64,000 bases of DNA from an uncultured Phocaeicola sp. (GTDB taxonomy: Bacteria > Bacteroidota > Bacteroidia > Bacteroidales > Bacteroidaceae), in the NCBI GenBank assembly GCA_944320845.1, contig CALUJA010000009.1:1-64000 (forward strand), given 5' to 3'. Positions 36,496-45,854 of this stretch are shown here, in pieces. Position 1 is the first letter of the stretch. The number at the start of each line of letters is the position of its first letter. Below the pieces are notes generated by a model. The model saw nothing but the letters and a program-made list of their open reading frames with translations, made no database searches and was not told where the DNA came from. A program made the position numbers and the translations under genes.

Positions 36496-37848
36496 ATGGC
36501 AAATTTAATTAAATTGCGTAAAGGCTTGGACATAAACCTGAAAGGCAAGGCTGCCGCTGAGATAGTGTCTGTAAAAGAGCCGGGATTTTATGCTATATGT
36601 CCCGATGACTTTACAGGAGTCACTCCGAAGGTGGTCGTGAAAGAACAGGAATATGTGATGGCCGGAGGACTCTTGTTTGTTGACAAGAATCATCCTGAAG
36701 TGAAATTTGTTTCGCCCGTAAGCGGCGTAGTGACAAGTGTGGAGCGCGGTGCACGCCGTAAGGTGATGAGCATTACAGTGGAAGCGGCTTCCGAACAGGA
36801 CTTCGAAGAATTCGGCAAGAAAGATATTGCCGCAATGGATGGAGATGCTGTGAAAGAGGCATTGCTGACCGCCGGAATGTTTGCTTTCATCAGGCAGCGT
36901 CCGTATGATGTGATTGCCGATCCGACTGTTGCTCCGAGAGCAATCTTTGTTTCGGCCTTTGACAGCAATCCGCTGGCTCCTGAGTTTGAAGTTGCATTGA
37001 AGGGGGAAGAATCTAATTTCCAGACAGGACTCGATGCTTTGGCTAAAATGGCCAAGACTTATTTAAGCATCAGTGCCAGCCAGAAAAGCGCAGCCCTGAC
37101 ACAGGCCCGGAATGTAACCGTAACGGTATTTGACGGTCCGCATCCGGCAGGCAATGTCGGCGTGCAGATTAACCATATCGCTCCGGTAAACAAAGGAGAG
37201 ACCGTTTGGACAATTGACCCGCAGGCTGTAATTTTCATAGGCCGATTGTTCAATACCGGCCGTGTAGACCTGACGCGTACGGTTGCCATTGCAGGTTCTG
37301 AAGTGAAGAAGCCTGCTTATTGCAAGCTGAAAGTAGGTGCGTTGCTTACTGAAGTGTTGGCAAACAATGTAAATAAAGACAAAGTTTTGCGCTATATCAG
37401 CGGAAATGTATTGACCGGCAAGCAGATTGCGGCAAATGGTTTTCTCGGCGCATTCCATAGCCAAGTGACTGTCATCCCCGAAGGAAACGATGTGCATGAA
37501 ATGCTAGGATGGATTATGCCGCGTCTTAATGACTACAGTACAAGCCATTCATATTTCAGCTGGTTGATGGGCAAGAAGAAAGAATATGTGTTGGATGCGC
37601 GCGTCAAGGGAGGTGAACGTCATATGATCATGTCCAATGAATACGATCGCGTTCTTCCGATGGATATCATGCCTGAGTATCTTATCAAGGCCATTATAGC
37701 TGGAGATATAGACCGCATGGAGCAGTTGGGAATCTATGAAGTGGCTCCTGAAGACTTTGCTTTGTGTGAATTTGTCTGCTCTTCCAAAATGGAACTGCAG
37801 CGTATTGTCCGTGAAGGCTTAGACATGCTTCGCCGTGAAATGTGCTAA
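36496..37848 (+). CDS. nqrA: Na+-translocating NADH:quinone reductase subunit A
   Basis: A 450-residue peripheral subunit of the Na+-pumping NQR complex, on the cytoplasmic face. MANLIKLRKGLDINLKGKA is a diagnostic start, and HPAGNVGVQINHI, DPQAVIFIGRLF and YLIKAIIAGDIDRMEQLGI are family blocks. It is the first of six genes in canonical order A-F with spacings of 14-32 bp, so one operon. NQR couples NADH oxidation and quinone reduction to Na+ export, the main respiratory entry point in Bacteroides. Confidence 0.97.
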   Translation: MANLIKLRKGLDINLKGKAAAEIVSVKEPGFYAICPDDFTGVTPKVVVKEQEYVMAGGLLFVDKNHPEVKFVSPVSGVVTSVERGARRKVMSITVEAASEQDFEEFGKKDIAAMDGDAVKEALLTAGMFAFIRQRPYDVIADPTVAPRAIFVSAFDSNPLAPEFEVALKGEESNFQTGLDALAKMAKTYLSISASQKSAALTQARNVTVTVFDGPHPAGNVGVQINHIAPVNKGETVWTIDPQAVIFIGRLFNTGRVDLTRTVAIAGSEVKKPAYCKLKVGALLTEVLANNVNKDKVLRYISGNVLTGKQIAANGFLGAFHSQVTVIPEGNDVHEMLGWIMPRLNDYSTSHSYFSWLMGKKKEYVLDARVKGGERHMIMSNEYDRVLPMDIMPEYLIKAIIAGDIDRMEQLGIYEVAPEDFALCEFVCSSKMELQRIVREGLDMLRREMC

Positions 37849-37880
37849 TATTTAACTACAATGATTTATAGAAAAAATAA

Positions 37881-39044
37881 ATGAAAGCGTTAAGAAATTA
37901 TCTCGATAAGATAAAGCCGAACTTTGAAGAGGGAGGCAAGTACCATGCTTTTCGTTCCGTGTTCGAGGGCTTCGAAACATTTTTGTTTGTTCCGAATACA
38001 ACGTCAAAGACAGGTACGCACATCCACGATGCGATAGATAGCAAACGTATCATGTCATTCGTGGTTATTGCTTTATTGCCGGCTTTGTTGTTCGGTATGT
38101 ATAATGTAGGTTACCAACACTATCATGCTACTGGAGTAGAAGGAAGCTTCATCCAGATGTTTGGCTACGGATTTTTGGCAGTGTTGCCTAAAATCATCGT
38201 ATCTTATGTTGTAGGATTGGGCATCGAATTTATTGTAGCCCAGTGGAAGAAGGAAGAGATTCAGGAAGGTTTCCTTGTATCAGGAATGTTGATTCCGATG
38301 ATTGTTCCTGTAGATTGTCCGCTGTGGATGCTCGCTGTCGCTACGGCTTTTTCTGTTATTTTTGCGAAGGAAGTGTTTGGCGGTACAGGTATGAATATCT
38401 TTAATCCGGCATTGATTACCCGTGCCTTTTTGTTTTTCGCTTATCCGACTAAGATGTCTGGTGATACGGTATGGGTGTCCAGCGACAGTATTTTCGGATT
38501 GGGAAAAACAGTTGACGGTCTGACGGCTGCAACCCCGCTTGGAGTGGCTAAAGTGGCTGAATGTCCTGCTTTTTCATGGGATATGGTAACCGGTCTGATT
38601 CCGGGCTCTATCGGTGAAACCAGTGTAATAGCTATAGCTATCGGGGCTGTTATCTTATTATGGTCAGGTGTAGCAAGTTGGAGAACCATGTTGTCTGTCT
38701 TTGTTGGTGGCGCTGTAATGGGAATGGTATTCAATGCATTCGGCCCTGATACCGCGATAGCCCATATGCCTTGGTATGAGCATCTGTGCTTAGGTGGCTT
38801 CTGTTTTGGTGCTGTATTTATGGCTACAGACCCGGTTACTTCTTCACGTACAGAAAACGGCAAGTTCGTTTATGGCTTCTTGATTGGTGCTATGGCTATC
38901 ATTATCCGTGTATTGAATCCGGGATATCCTGAAGGTATGATGCTGGCAATCTTGTTGATGAACATTTTTGCTCCGCTGATTGACTACGTTGTAGTACAGA
39001 ATAATATTTCACGTCGTGCAAAACGTGCTATGTCTAACAAATAA
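37881..39044 (+). CDS. nqrB: Na+-translocating NADH:quinone reductase subunit B
   Basis: A 387-residue integral membrane subunit carrying riboflavin and a covalently bound FMN. The phosphoester-linked FMN threonine lies in the motif DGLTAATPL (the S/T-x-A-T pattern). About ten hydrophobic helices are visible, including LVSGMLIPMIVPVDCPLWML. This subunit forms most of the Na+ path. It lies 32 bp after nqrA. Confidence 0.96.
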   Translation: MKALRNYLDKIKPNFEEGGKYHAFRSVFEGFETFLFVPNTTSKTGTHIHDAIDSKRIMSFVVIALLPALLFGMYNVGYQHYHATGVEGSFIQMFGYGFLAVLPKIIVSYVVGLGIEFIVAQWKKEEIQEGFLVSGMLIPMIVPVDCPLWMLAVATAFSVIFAKEVFGGTGMNIFNPALITRAFLFFAYPTKMSGDTVWVSSDSIFGLGKTVDGLTAATPLGVAKVAECPAFSWDMVTGLIPGSIGETSVIAIAIGAVILLWSGVASWRTMLSVFVGGAVMGMVFNAFGPDTAIAHMPWYEHLCLGGFCFGAVFMATDPVTSSRTENGKFVYGFLIGAMAIIIRVLNPGYPEGMMLAILLMNIFAPLIDYVVVQNNISRRAKRAMSNK

Positions 39045-39058
39045 AAACCGAATATACA

Positions 39059-39739
39059 ATGAATACTAATAGTAATTCATATACTATCATTTATGCTTCG
39101 GTATTGGTTATTATCGTAGCATTTTTGCTTGCTTTCGTTAATTCTTCCTTGCGCGATCTTCAAGGAAAGAATGTAGAGTTGGATACTAAGAAACAAATTT
39201 TGTCTGCATTAGGTATCAGAGAAGTACAGGATGCTGAAGCAGAATTTTCTAAAGTGGTTAAATCGGATATGATTGTTGCTGAGGATGGAACTTTGCAGAC
39301 ATACGAAGGAGCTTTCATTACCGGTTATGAAAAAGAATATAAGGAAAACGGTCGTGCGCATTTGTTTGTCTGCGAGATTGAAGGAGAAACAAAATATGTG
39401 ATTCCGGTTTACGGTACAGGTCTTTGGGGAGCTATTTGGGGATACGTAGCCTTGAATGAGGATAAGAATACGGTTTATGGAACTTATTTCTCACACGCTT
39501 CTGAAACTCCTGGTTTAGGTGCCGAAATCGCTACCGAACATTTCCAGAATGAGTTTAAGGACAAGAATGTGATGGACGGGGAAACTGTCGGCTTGGATGT
39601 GGTTAAGAATGGAAAAGTAGATAAACCGGAATTTCAAGTTGATGGAATCTCAGGCGGTACAATTACTTCTGTTGCTGTAGGACAAATGCTGAAAGGCTGC
39701 ATGGGACATTATACCAAATTTTTAACCGCTAAAGAATAA
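39059..39739 (+). CDS. nqrC: Na+-translocating NADH:quinone reductase subunit C
   Basis: A 226-residue subunit with one N-terminal helix (SYTIIYASVLVIIVAFLLAF) and a periplasmic FMN_bind domain. The covalent FMN site is the second Thr of SGGTIT in DGISGGTITSVAVGQM. Length and motif are as expected. It shuttles electrons between NqrF/D-E and NqrB across the membrane surface. Confidence 0.96.
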   Translation: MNTNSNSYTIIYASVLVIIVAFLLAFVNSSLRDLQGKNVELDTKKQILSALGIREVQDAEAEFSKVVKSDMIVAEDGTLQTYEGAFITGYEKEYKENGRAHLFVCEIEGETKYVIPVYGTGLWGAIWGYVALNEDKNTVYGTYFSHASETPGLGAEIATEHFQNEFKDKNVMDGETVGLDVVKNGKVDKPEFQVDGISGGTITSVAVGQMLKGCMGHYTKFLTAKE

Positions 39740-39758
39740 AATAAAGGAGGATAATTAC

Positions 39759-40397
39759 ATGGGAAGTTTATTTTCAGCTAAAAATAAAGAAGTTTTTTCA
39801 ACTCCGATAAGTATGAACAATCCTGTAACCGTTCAGGTTTTGGGTATTTGTTCCGCATTGGCCGTTACTTCCAAATTGGAACCGGCAATTGTGATGGGTC
39901 TTTCAGTAACGATTATTACTGCTTTTTCTAACGTTGTTATTTCATTAATCCGCAAGACGATACCGAATCGTATCCGTATTATCGTACAGTTGGTCGTAGT
40001 GGCTGCTTTGGTAACTATTGTGAGCGAGCTGCTGAAGGCTTTTGCATACGATGTAAGTGTACAGTTGTCTGTATATGTCGGTTTGATTATCACTAACTGT
40101 ATTTTGATGGGGCGCCTGGAAGCCTTTGCGATGGCAAACGGCCCGTGGGAGTCTTGTCTGGATGGTCTTGGAAACGGATTAGGATATGCCAAGATTTTGG
40201 TTATTGTAGCCTTTATCCGTGAATTGTTGGGTTCTGGAACATTATTAGGTTTCAATATCTTGAATTATGATGCAATCAAAGATGCAGGTTATGTAAACAA
40301 TGGTTTGATGCTGATGCCGCCGATGGCGCTGATTATTGTAGCGTGTCTTATTTGGTACCAGCGTGCAAAGCATCCGGAATTGCAAGATAAGGAATAA
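39759..40397 (+). CDS. nqrD: Na+-translocating NADH:quinone reductase subunit D
   Basis: A 212-residue hydrophobic subunit of the RnfE/NqrD family with six helices. [20 protein letters not shown] and [20 protein letters not shown] are conserved blocks, the latter pairing with NqrE around a 2Fe centre. It is preceded by aaggagg, one of the few Shine-Dalgarno-like sequences in the window. Confidence 0.96.
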   Translation: MGSLFSAKNKEVFSTPISMNNPVTVQVLGICSALAVTSKLEPAIVMGLSVTIITAFSNVVISLIRKTIPNRIRIIVQLVVVAALVTIVSELLKAFAYDVSVQLSVYVGLIITNCILMGRLEAFAMANGPWESCLDGLGNGLGYAKILVIVAFIRELLGSGTLLGFNILNYDAIKDAGYVNNGLMLMPPMALIIVACLIWYQRAKHPELQDKE

Positions 40398-40417
40398 CAA
40401 GAAAAGAAGATAATTAT

Positions 40418-41041
40418 ATGGAACATTTTATAAGTTTGTTAGTCCGCTCAATATTTGTGGACAATATGATTTTCGCATTCTTCTTGGGTATGTGTTCATA
40501 CCTTGCCGTATCGAAGAATGTGAAGACTGCTGTCGGACTGGGTATCGCCGTTACCTTTGTATTGGTAGTTACTTTGCCGGTCAATTATTTGCTTCAGACC
40601 AAGGTGCTTGCTGCCGATGGCATTCTGGGAATTGACTTGAGCTTTCTGAGCTTTATTCTTTTTATCGCCGTAATTGCAGCCATTACTCAGTTGGTTGAAA
40701 TGATTGTGGAGCGTTTCAGTCCCTCATTGTATGCTTCATTGGGTATATTCCTGCCGCTGATTGCTGTAAACTGTGCCATTATGGGTGCGTCTTTGTTCAT
40801 GCAGCAACGCATCAACCTCACTCCTTCAGACCCGAAGTTTATCGGTGACATATGGGATTCCATTTCTTATGCGTTAGGCTCAGGTCTGGGATGGATGCTG
40901 GCTATCGTAGGTTTGGCAGCTATCCGTGAAAAGATGGCTTATTCAAATGTACCGGCTCCTCTGAAAGGTTTGGGCATTACCTTCATTACCGTAGGATTAA
41001 TGGCTATGGCGTTTATGTGTTTCTCAGGTTTGAACATTTAA
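40418..41041 (+). CDS. nqrE: Na+-translocating NADH:quinone reductase subunit E
   Basis: A 207-residue hydrophobic subunit of the RnfA/NqrE family, an inverted-topology partner of Nqr[19 protein letters not shown] holds the conserved Cys and [11 protein letters not shown] the second one; these coordinate the intramembrane 2Fe cluster with NqrD (established for V. cholerae). Its spacing to nqrF is 17 bp. Confidence 0.96.
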   Translation: MEHFISLLVRSIFVDNMIFAFFLGMCSYLAVSKNVKTAVGLGIAVTFVLVVTLPVNYLLQTKVLAADGILGIDLSFLSFILFIAVIAAITQLVEMIVERFSPSLYASLGIFLPLIAVNCAIMGASLFMQQRINLTPSDPKFIGDIWDSISYALGSGLGWMLAIVGLAAIREKMAYSNVPAPLKGLGITFITVGLMAMAFMCFSGLNI

Positions 41042-41058
41042 TAAGAAAGGAATAGACA

Positions 41059-42327
41059 ATGGATATGAATTTTATTTTAGCGAGCATTGGAGTATTCCTT
41101 GTGACTATTCTGGTGTTGGTAATCATCTTGCTGGTTGCCAAGAAGTTTTTGGTTACTTCTGGAAAAGTAACGTTAACCATCAACGGCGAGAATAAATTGG
41201 AAGTAGAATCAGGTTCTACACTGCTGAATACATTGGCAGTAAACAATATCTTCTTATCTTCTGCCTGTGGCGGCAAGGGTTCTTGCGGCCAATGTAAATG
41301 TCAGGTTGTAGAGGGAGGAGGAGAGATTCTTCCTTCAGAAGTGAGTCATTTCAGTCGCAAACAGCAGAAAGACCATTGGCGTCTGGGCTGTCAGGTTAAG
41401 GTTAAGGGAAACTTGTCAATTAAAGTTCCTGAATCAGTTATGGGCGTTAAGGAATATGAATGTACTGTTATCTCCAATAAGAATGTGGCTACCTTCATTA
41501 AGGAGTTCAAGGTACAGTTGCCTAAAGGCGCTCATATGGACTTTATCCCGGGTTCGTACGCACAGATTAAGATTCCTGCATTTACGATGGACTATGACAA
41601 GGACATTGACAAATCTTTGATTGGCGACGAATATCTGCCGGCATGGAAGAAGTTTAATATGTTCTCACTGAAGTGTGTGAATCCAGAACCTACTATCCGC
41701 GCTTATTCTATGGCTAACTATCCGGCAGAAGGTGATGTGTTTATGCTGACCGTACGTATCGCGACTCCGCCGTTCAAGCCAGACCGCAGTGGATTTATGG
41801 ATGTTAATCCGGGTATCGCTTCTTCGTATATCTTTACGTTGAAACCGGGTGACAAGGTACTGATGAGCGGTCCTTACGGTGATTTCCATCCTATCTTTGA
41901 TTCAAAGAAAGAGATGATATGGGTCGGCGGTGGTGCCGGTATGGCTCCGTTGCGTGCGCAGATTATGCATATGACCCGTACGCTGAATACCCACGACCGT
42001 GAGATGCATTACTTCTATGGCGCGCGTGCTTTGAACGAGGTATTTTATCTGCAAGATTTCCTGCAGTTGGAAAAGGACTTCTCTAATTTCCATTTCCATC
42101 TGGCTTTGGACCGTCCGGATCCGGCAGCAGACGCAGCAGGGGTAAAATATACTCCGGGCTTTGTTCATCAGGTTATGTATGAGACTTATCTGAAGGATCA
42201 CGAAGCTCCTGAAGATATTGAATACTATATGTGTGGTCCTGGTCCGATGTCGAATGCGGTTGTCAAGATGCTTGATAGCCTGGGAGTGGAATCAAGCTCT
42301 ATCATGTACGACAACTTCGGGGGATAA
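41059..42327 (+). CDS. nqrF: Na+-translocating NADH:quinone reductase subunit F
   Basis: A 422-residue NADH-oxidising subunit. It has an N-terminal membrane helix, a plant-type 2Fe-2S domain with the cysteines of SACGGKGSCGQCKC plus a distal Cys in RLGCQV, an FAD domain (RAYSMANYP) and an NADH domain (MIWVGGGAGMAPLRAQ, YYMCGPGPM). It is the entry point of electrons from NADH. The operon ends 30 bp later at a strong terminator. Confidence 0.97.
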   Translation: MDMNFILASIGVFLVTILVLVIILLVAKKFLVTSGKVTLTINGENKLEVESGSTLLNTLAVNNIFLSSACGGKGSCGQCKCQVVEGGGEILPSEVSHFSRKQQKDHWRLGCQVKVKGNLSIKVPESVMGVKEYECTVISNKNVATFIKEFKVQLPKGAHMDFIPGSYAQIKIPAFTMDYDKDIDKSLIGDEYLPAWKKFNMFSLKCVNPEPTIRAYSMANYPAEGDVFMLTVRIATPPFKPDRSGFMDVNPGIASSYIFTLKPGDKVLMSGPYGDFHPIFDSKKEMIWVGGGAGMAPLRAQIMHMTRTLNTHDREMHYFYGARALNEVFYLQDFLQLEKDFSNFHFHLALDRPDPAADAAGVKYTPGFVHQVMYETYLKDHEAPEDIEYYMCGPGPMSNAVVKMLDSLGVESSSIMYDNFGG

Positions 42328-42357
42328 GCATTTTAGATATACGGAAGTTTATAAAGC

Positions 42358-42397
42358 AAAAAGTAAAGCCGCCGGATTCCGGCAGCTTTACTTTTTT
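42358..42397 (+). terminator. rho-independent terminator of the nqr operon
   Basis: A stem of 12 plus 5 bp (42358-42369 with 42385-42396; inner gccgg/ccggc) has a short loop and a run of six T (42392-42397). Confidence 0.9.
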
Positions 42398-42550
42398 GTT
42401 TTACGGGAGTTTTGTTATAGGCAGCAAGGCGGTTTGGTGCATTCATATCTGATTTTTCCCCTATGGAAACCGGTGTTTCACCCGTCCTTTTTACGGATGT
42501 CCGTGCTTCATAGGGAATCTGTAACCTTCAATCCGGCTGTAATTCATCGT

Positions 42551-43087
42551 TTAAAGCTGGCTTTTGATGTATGTTTCACGGTAAAATTTGGGAGATATTC
42601 CTTTGTGCGCCTTGAAATATTTCCCGAAGACAGAGAGGTTTGAGAAGCCCAGTTCGATTGCAATTTCCTTAATCGAGGACCGGGTGTGGCAAAGCATGGT
42701 TTCTATTTCTGCGATTGCCTCTTCGTTAATCCATTCGGTTGTAGTCTTTCCGCTGATTTCCTTGACTACGGCGGTCAGATACTTGGGGCTGATGCACAGT
42801 GCGGAGGCGTAAAACGCCACGCTGCGTTCTTTTCCCCGGTGCTTGAACAGCAAATCCTTGAACCGCGCATACAGGGCATCGCCGTTTGACTTGTAGGGAA
42901 ATGTTTTGTCTGCCGAGTGATTGACGCGCATCAGTATCCGGTTTTCTTTTGCCAATAGTCCGATGACAGTGGAGAGCTCTGCAAAACCCAATCCCGTCGT
43001 TTGTTCCAGTCCGTCGAAAGTAAGATTGCCGCCGTTTCTCCTGATGGCAGCCAGAACGGCCTGCTTTTCTGTTTTTTTCAGTTCCAT
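42551..43087 (-). CDS. AraC-type regulator with N-terminal winged helix
   Basis: A 178-residue transcription factor. Residues about 5-60 are a winged-helix domain (KQAVLAAIRRNGGNLTFDGL) of the DUF2582-like type; residues about 75-178 are an AraC HTH pair (YASALCISPKYLTAVVKEISG, SIKEIAIELGFSNLSVFGKYF). The frame is open to 43159, but the ATG at 43087 avoids overlap with the MFS gene, which stops at 43099. As the last gene of the efflux operon it probably controls it. Its AraC part is related in pattern to the divergent AraC gene at 47386. Confidence 0.85.
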   Translation of the reverse strand: MELKKTEKQAVLAAIRRNGGNLTFDGLEQTTGLGFAELSTVIGLLAKENRILMRVNHSADKTFPYKSNGDALYARFKDLLFKHRGKERSVAFYASALCISPKYLTAVVKEISGKTTTEWINEEAIAEIETMLCHTRSSIKEIAIELGFSNLSVFGKYFKAHKGISPKFYRETYIKSQL

Positions 43088-43098
43088 AGTTTTCTGTT

Positions 43099-44724
43099 TT
43101 ATGTTCGTTCGTTCTTGTAATAAGGTATTAGTAAAATGAAGGCCGTACAGGCCAGACAAATCCAGACAGTCGACCCGGTGATGTCTTTCATTGCCACTAA
43201 TGTGGCTTGCAGTGTCAGTTGTCCCTTCATTGAAGTAGCGGCAAGGCGGTCGGCCTCGAATGTACTTTGTCCTTGTGCCTGTCCCATGTGGGCCGTAACG
43301 AGGAATCTTGAACTCGCCACCGGATTATCGCTCCGTATGTCTTGTGCCAGACGGGTGATGTAATGCTGTTGCCGCTCTTGCAGCCAGTTGCCGTAGACGG
43401 ATGTGCCGATGGCAGTTGCCACGACATTGCGTACGGCCACCATTAGAAACAGCCATGTGGCGAAATAACGGATTGGGATGTGCTTTAAGGCAAAGGCGCA
43501 AGGGATGGAATACAGCAGCAGCATTCCCGTCCAATGTATGATGGTGGGGAAAATGCTGTGTTCGTAAACTCCCATGGTCTGATATTGGAAGTACATGTAA
43601 AGGTTGGCGCACAGCATCAGTCCGAATCCCGTGGCGTAGATATAGCGGAAAGGCACATGCCGTTTGACGAAGACAAGGCTTAGCACCAGTCCAGCCAGCA
43701 GTCCCGGTATGGCCCAACAGGATATGGCGGCACTTTCCAGTTCGCCCGCATTGGTGGAAAGCCTGACAAACGTAGTCACAAACAGCGTACTGCTGTTTAT
43801 AAGCATCGTAAGCAAGAATATTCCGATGGCTATCCACGTATTGCGGTGACGGAAGGTTCCTGATTCCAGAAGCGGAGATTCCGGAGTCCGCGCCTCCAGC
43901 CAAAGGAACGCGCCGCCGCATACCAGCGTCAGGATGAAAGCAGCCCAGATACGCGGACTGTCGAACCAGTCGTAAATCTTGCCGTACACCATCATGTAGC
44001 AGAAACCTCCCATTGCTGCCGCCAGTAACAATGCGTCTGCCAGGCGGCTGTACTTTATATTCCAGCGGCGTGTCGGTGCCGGACAGAAGGCAACCAACGT
44101 TATCAGCATTGCCGCAAGCAGCAAGCCGATGGCAAAGTAATAGGAATATTCCCACCGGAATTCCTGGGCCACCCAGGCCATCACGTAGTTGCTTCCTTGT
44201 ACAAGGATGAGAATATAGGTATAAAGTATCGGCATCAGTACCGTACGCTCATGTTCGCCTTGAAAGGCTGCTTCGGGCGTGGCGGCTTCTCGGGTAAACA
44301 TGTCGATAGTGTTGACCCCGAGCGCATAGGGTGCGATGATGAATGTGGTATTGAGAGTCAGGCCTACGCGGATGAAGCCGATAACGAAGCAGCATCCGGC
44401 CAGTAACGGCAGGGATTGCGTATTGGCGCATATCCAATTAAGCACGATAAGCGAGGCAAATCCCCCTAAATAGACATGTTTCACATTGCGTGCCTGCAGG
44501 TAAGGTATCATGAAAGGAAACACCAGACTCATTCCTATGCTGACGCAGAAGCTGAGAAACTGAAAGTCCTCGGTCAGAACGCCCATGCCGCCCGCCATGA
44601 TATTTACATTGCTCAGGTAAGTCCCGCCGGAAAAAAACAGCGGCACGAAGAATAGCACCAGAATGGCTGCGCCCAGCGGCTTGGGAATCCAGCCGTAAAA
44701 CGGATAATTATTTCGGTTGGTCAT
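43099..44724 (-). CDS. MFS efflux transporter, DHA2 (EmrB/QacA-like) family
   Basis: A 541-residue inner-membrane protein with about 14 helices, as in drug:H+ antiporters of the 14-TM class. It lies between an EmrA-like adaptor gene and an AraC gene, so it would be the pump of an EmrAB-TolC tripartite system. Several loops differ from classical EmrB (long segment QGEHERTVLM at about 154-163), as usual for Bacteroidetes members. Substrates cannot be read from sequence. The emrA-like frame as it stands runs 17 bp into the start of this gene. Confidence 0.85.
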   Translation of the reverse strand: MTNRNNYPFYGWIPKPLGAAILVLFFVPLFFSGGTYLSNVNIMAGGMGVLTEDFQFLSFCVSIGMSLVFPFMIPYLQARNVKHVYLGGFASLIVLNWICANTQSLPLLAGCCFVIGFIRVGLTLNTTFIIAPYALGVNTIDMFTREAATPEAAFQGEHERTVLMPILYTYILILVQGSNYVMAWVAQEFRWEYSYYFAIGLLLAAMLITLVAFCPAPTRRWNIKYSRLADALLLAAAMGGFCYMMVYGKIYDWFDSPRIWAAFILTLVCGGAFLWLEARTPESPLLESGTFRHRNTWIAIGIFLLTMLINSSTLFVTTFVRLSTNAGELESAAISCWAIPGLLAGLVLSLVFVKRHVPFRYIYATGFGLMLCANLYMYFQYQTMGVYEHSIFPTIIHWTGMLLLYSIPCAFALKHIPIRYFATWLFLMVAVRNVVATAIGTSVYGNWLQERQQHYITRLAQDIRSDNPVASSRFLVTAHMGQAQGQSTFEADRLAATSMKGQLTLQATLVAMKDITGSTVWICLACTAFILLIPYYKNERT

Positions 44725-44739
44725 AAAGGCAATGGAGTT

Positions 44740-45805
44740 TTATAGGTCTGCTTTTACTACGCACATCATCCCGGCCGCCAGTTTCCGGTTGTCTTCGGGC
44801 GATATGTCGAGGTCTATGCGCACCGGTACGCGTTGCTGTATCTTTACAAAGTTTCCTGCCGAGTTGTCCGTGGGAATCATTGAATATTTTTGAACCGGTT
44901 GCCGAACTTATTGCAGTGATTCTTCCCCGGAAAATCTTCCCTTTAAACGCGTCTACCGTTACTTCCACTTCTTGTCCGACAGAGAGCGAAGCAATCTGTG
45001 TCTCTTTGTAATTGGCCACTATCCACTTCCGTGTTTCCGGAATAATGGTTGTAACCGTTTGTCCGGCACCGACCAACTGTCCTTCTTCCATAGAGCGGCG
45101 TCCCAGATAGCCGTCGCAAGGGGTGAGTACGACCGTATATGACAGGTTGAGCCGTGCCATCTCTACGGCGGCTTCAGCGCGCATTACGGCAGCTTCGGCG
45201 TTTTCTTGCCGTTGTCCCACTTCGGTGACAGACGAGAATGCCGCGTTCTGCTGCTGTTTAAGGCCCTTTACCCGCTCGCGTGCCATCTCCAGTTGCGTCT
45301 GATATTGCTCTACGATAATGGGCGTGGTAGCTTTCTTTTCCAGCAGCGCACTGTATCGGCGGTAGTCTTTCTCCAGCTGTTCCACCCTGAATTGTGCTTC
45401 GGCGATGGACGCTTCATAGGCTGAAGCTGTGCTGGTGACGGTGTTTAGCGTGTGTCCCATAGCCTTGCGTCCGCTGCGGGCATCGAGTAGGGCGGCTTCC
45501 GCTTCTTTTAAACGGATGCGGTACTCGTCGTCCTCTATGATTAGCAAGGTGTCTCCCCGGTGCACATACTGATGCTCGGTGAAGCAGATATGGTGAATGT
45601 ATCCCGGCACACGCACGTTGACGGGCGAAAGATACTGTTCTACCTGCGCATCATCGGTTGTTTCGCTTCCTTTGTAGCCGATAAAAAGATTGGCCGTTTC
45701 CCACAAGCCCCATCCCACAAGGCAAATGCCAGCTACGGACACGGCTTTTCTCAGTCCGGATGCTTTCCGGCTCTCGTTTTCATGCTTGCTGCTTGTTGTT
45801 TTCAT
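44740..45805 (-). pseudogene. HlyD/EmrA-type periplasmic adaptor, frameshifted near the C-terminus
   Basis: The first ~307 codons encode a normal membrane-fusion protein: an N-terminal helix (about 24-40), the lipoyl half-motif VRVPGYIHHICFTEHQYVHRGD, an alpha-helical hairpin, the second lipoyl half LTPCDGYLGRRSMEEGQLV, and a beta-barrel (VEVTVDAFKGKIFRGRITAIS). After ATGSK the frame turns into a low-complexity basic tail that stops at 44708 inside the MFS gene. In the +1 frame the expected ending is present (SMIPTDNSAGNFVKIQQRVP ... GMMCVVKADL) with a stop at 44740. One extra base in the five-A run (44887-44891) explains it. It could be a true loss, a phase-variable tract or a sequencing error. 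Confidence 0.82.
44887..44891 (-). other. homopolymer frameshift site in the emrA-like gene
   Basis: Minus-strand reading TCAAAAATATTC; with four instead of five A the codons become Ser-Lys-Tyr-Ser-Met and the conserved C-terminus is restored. Five bases is short for slippage, so an assembly or read error must be excluded first. Confidence 0.75.
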
Positions 45806-45854
45806 ATTGAGTTATCGTTTTTCTGATAGTTGCAAAATCCTTTTTCAACTTGTC

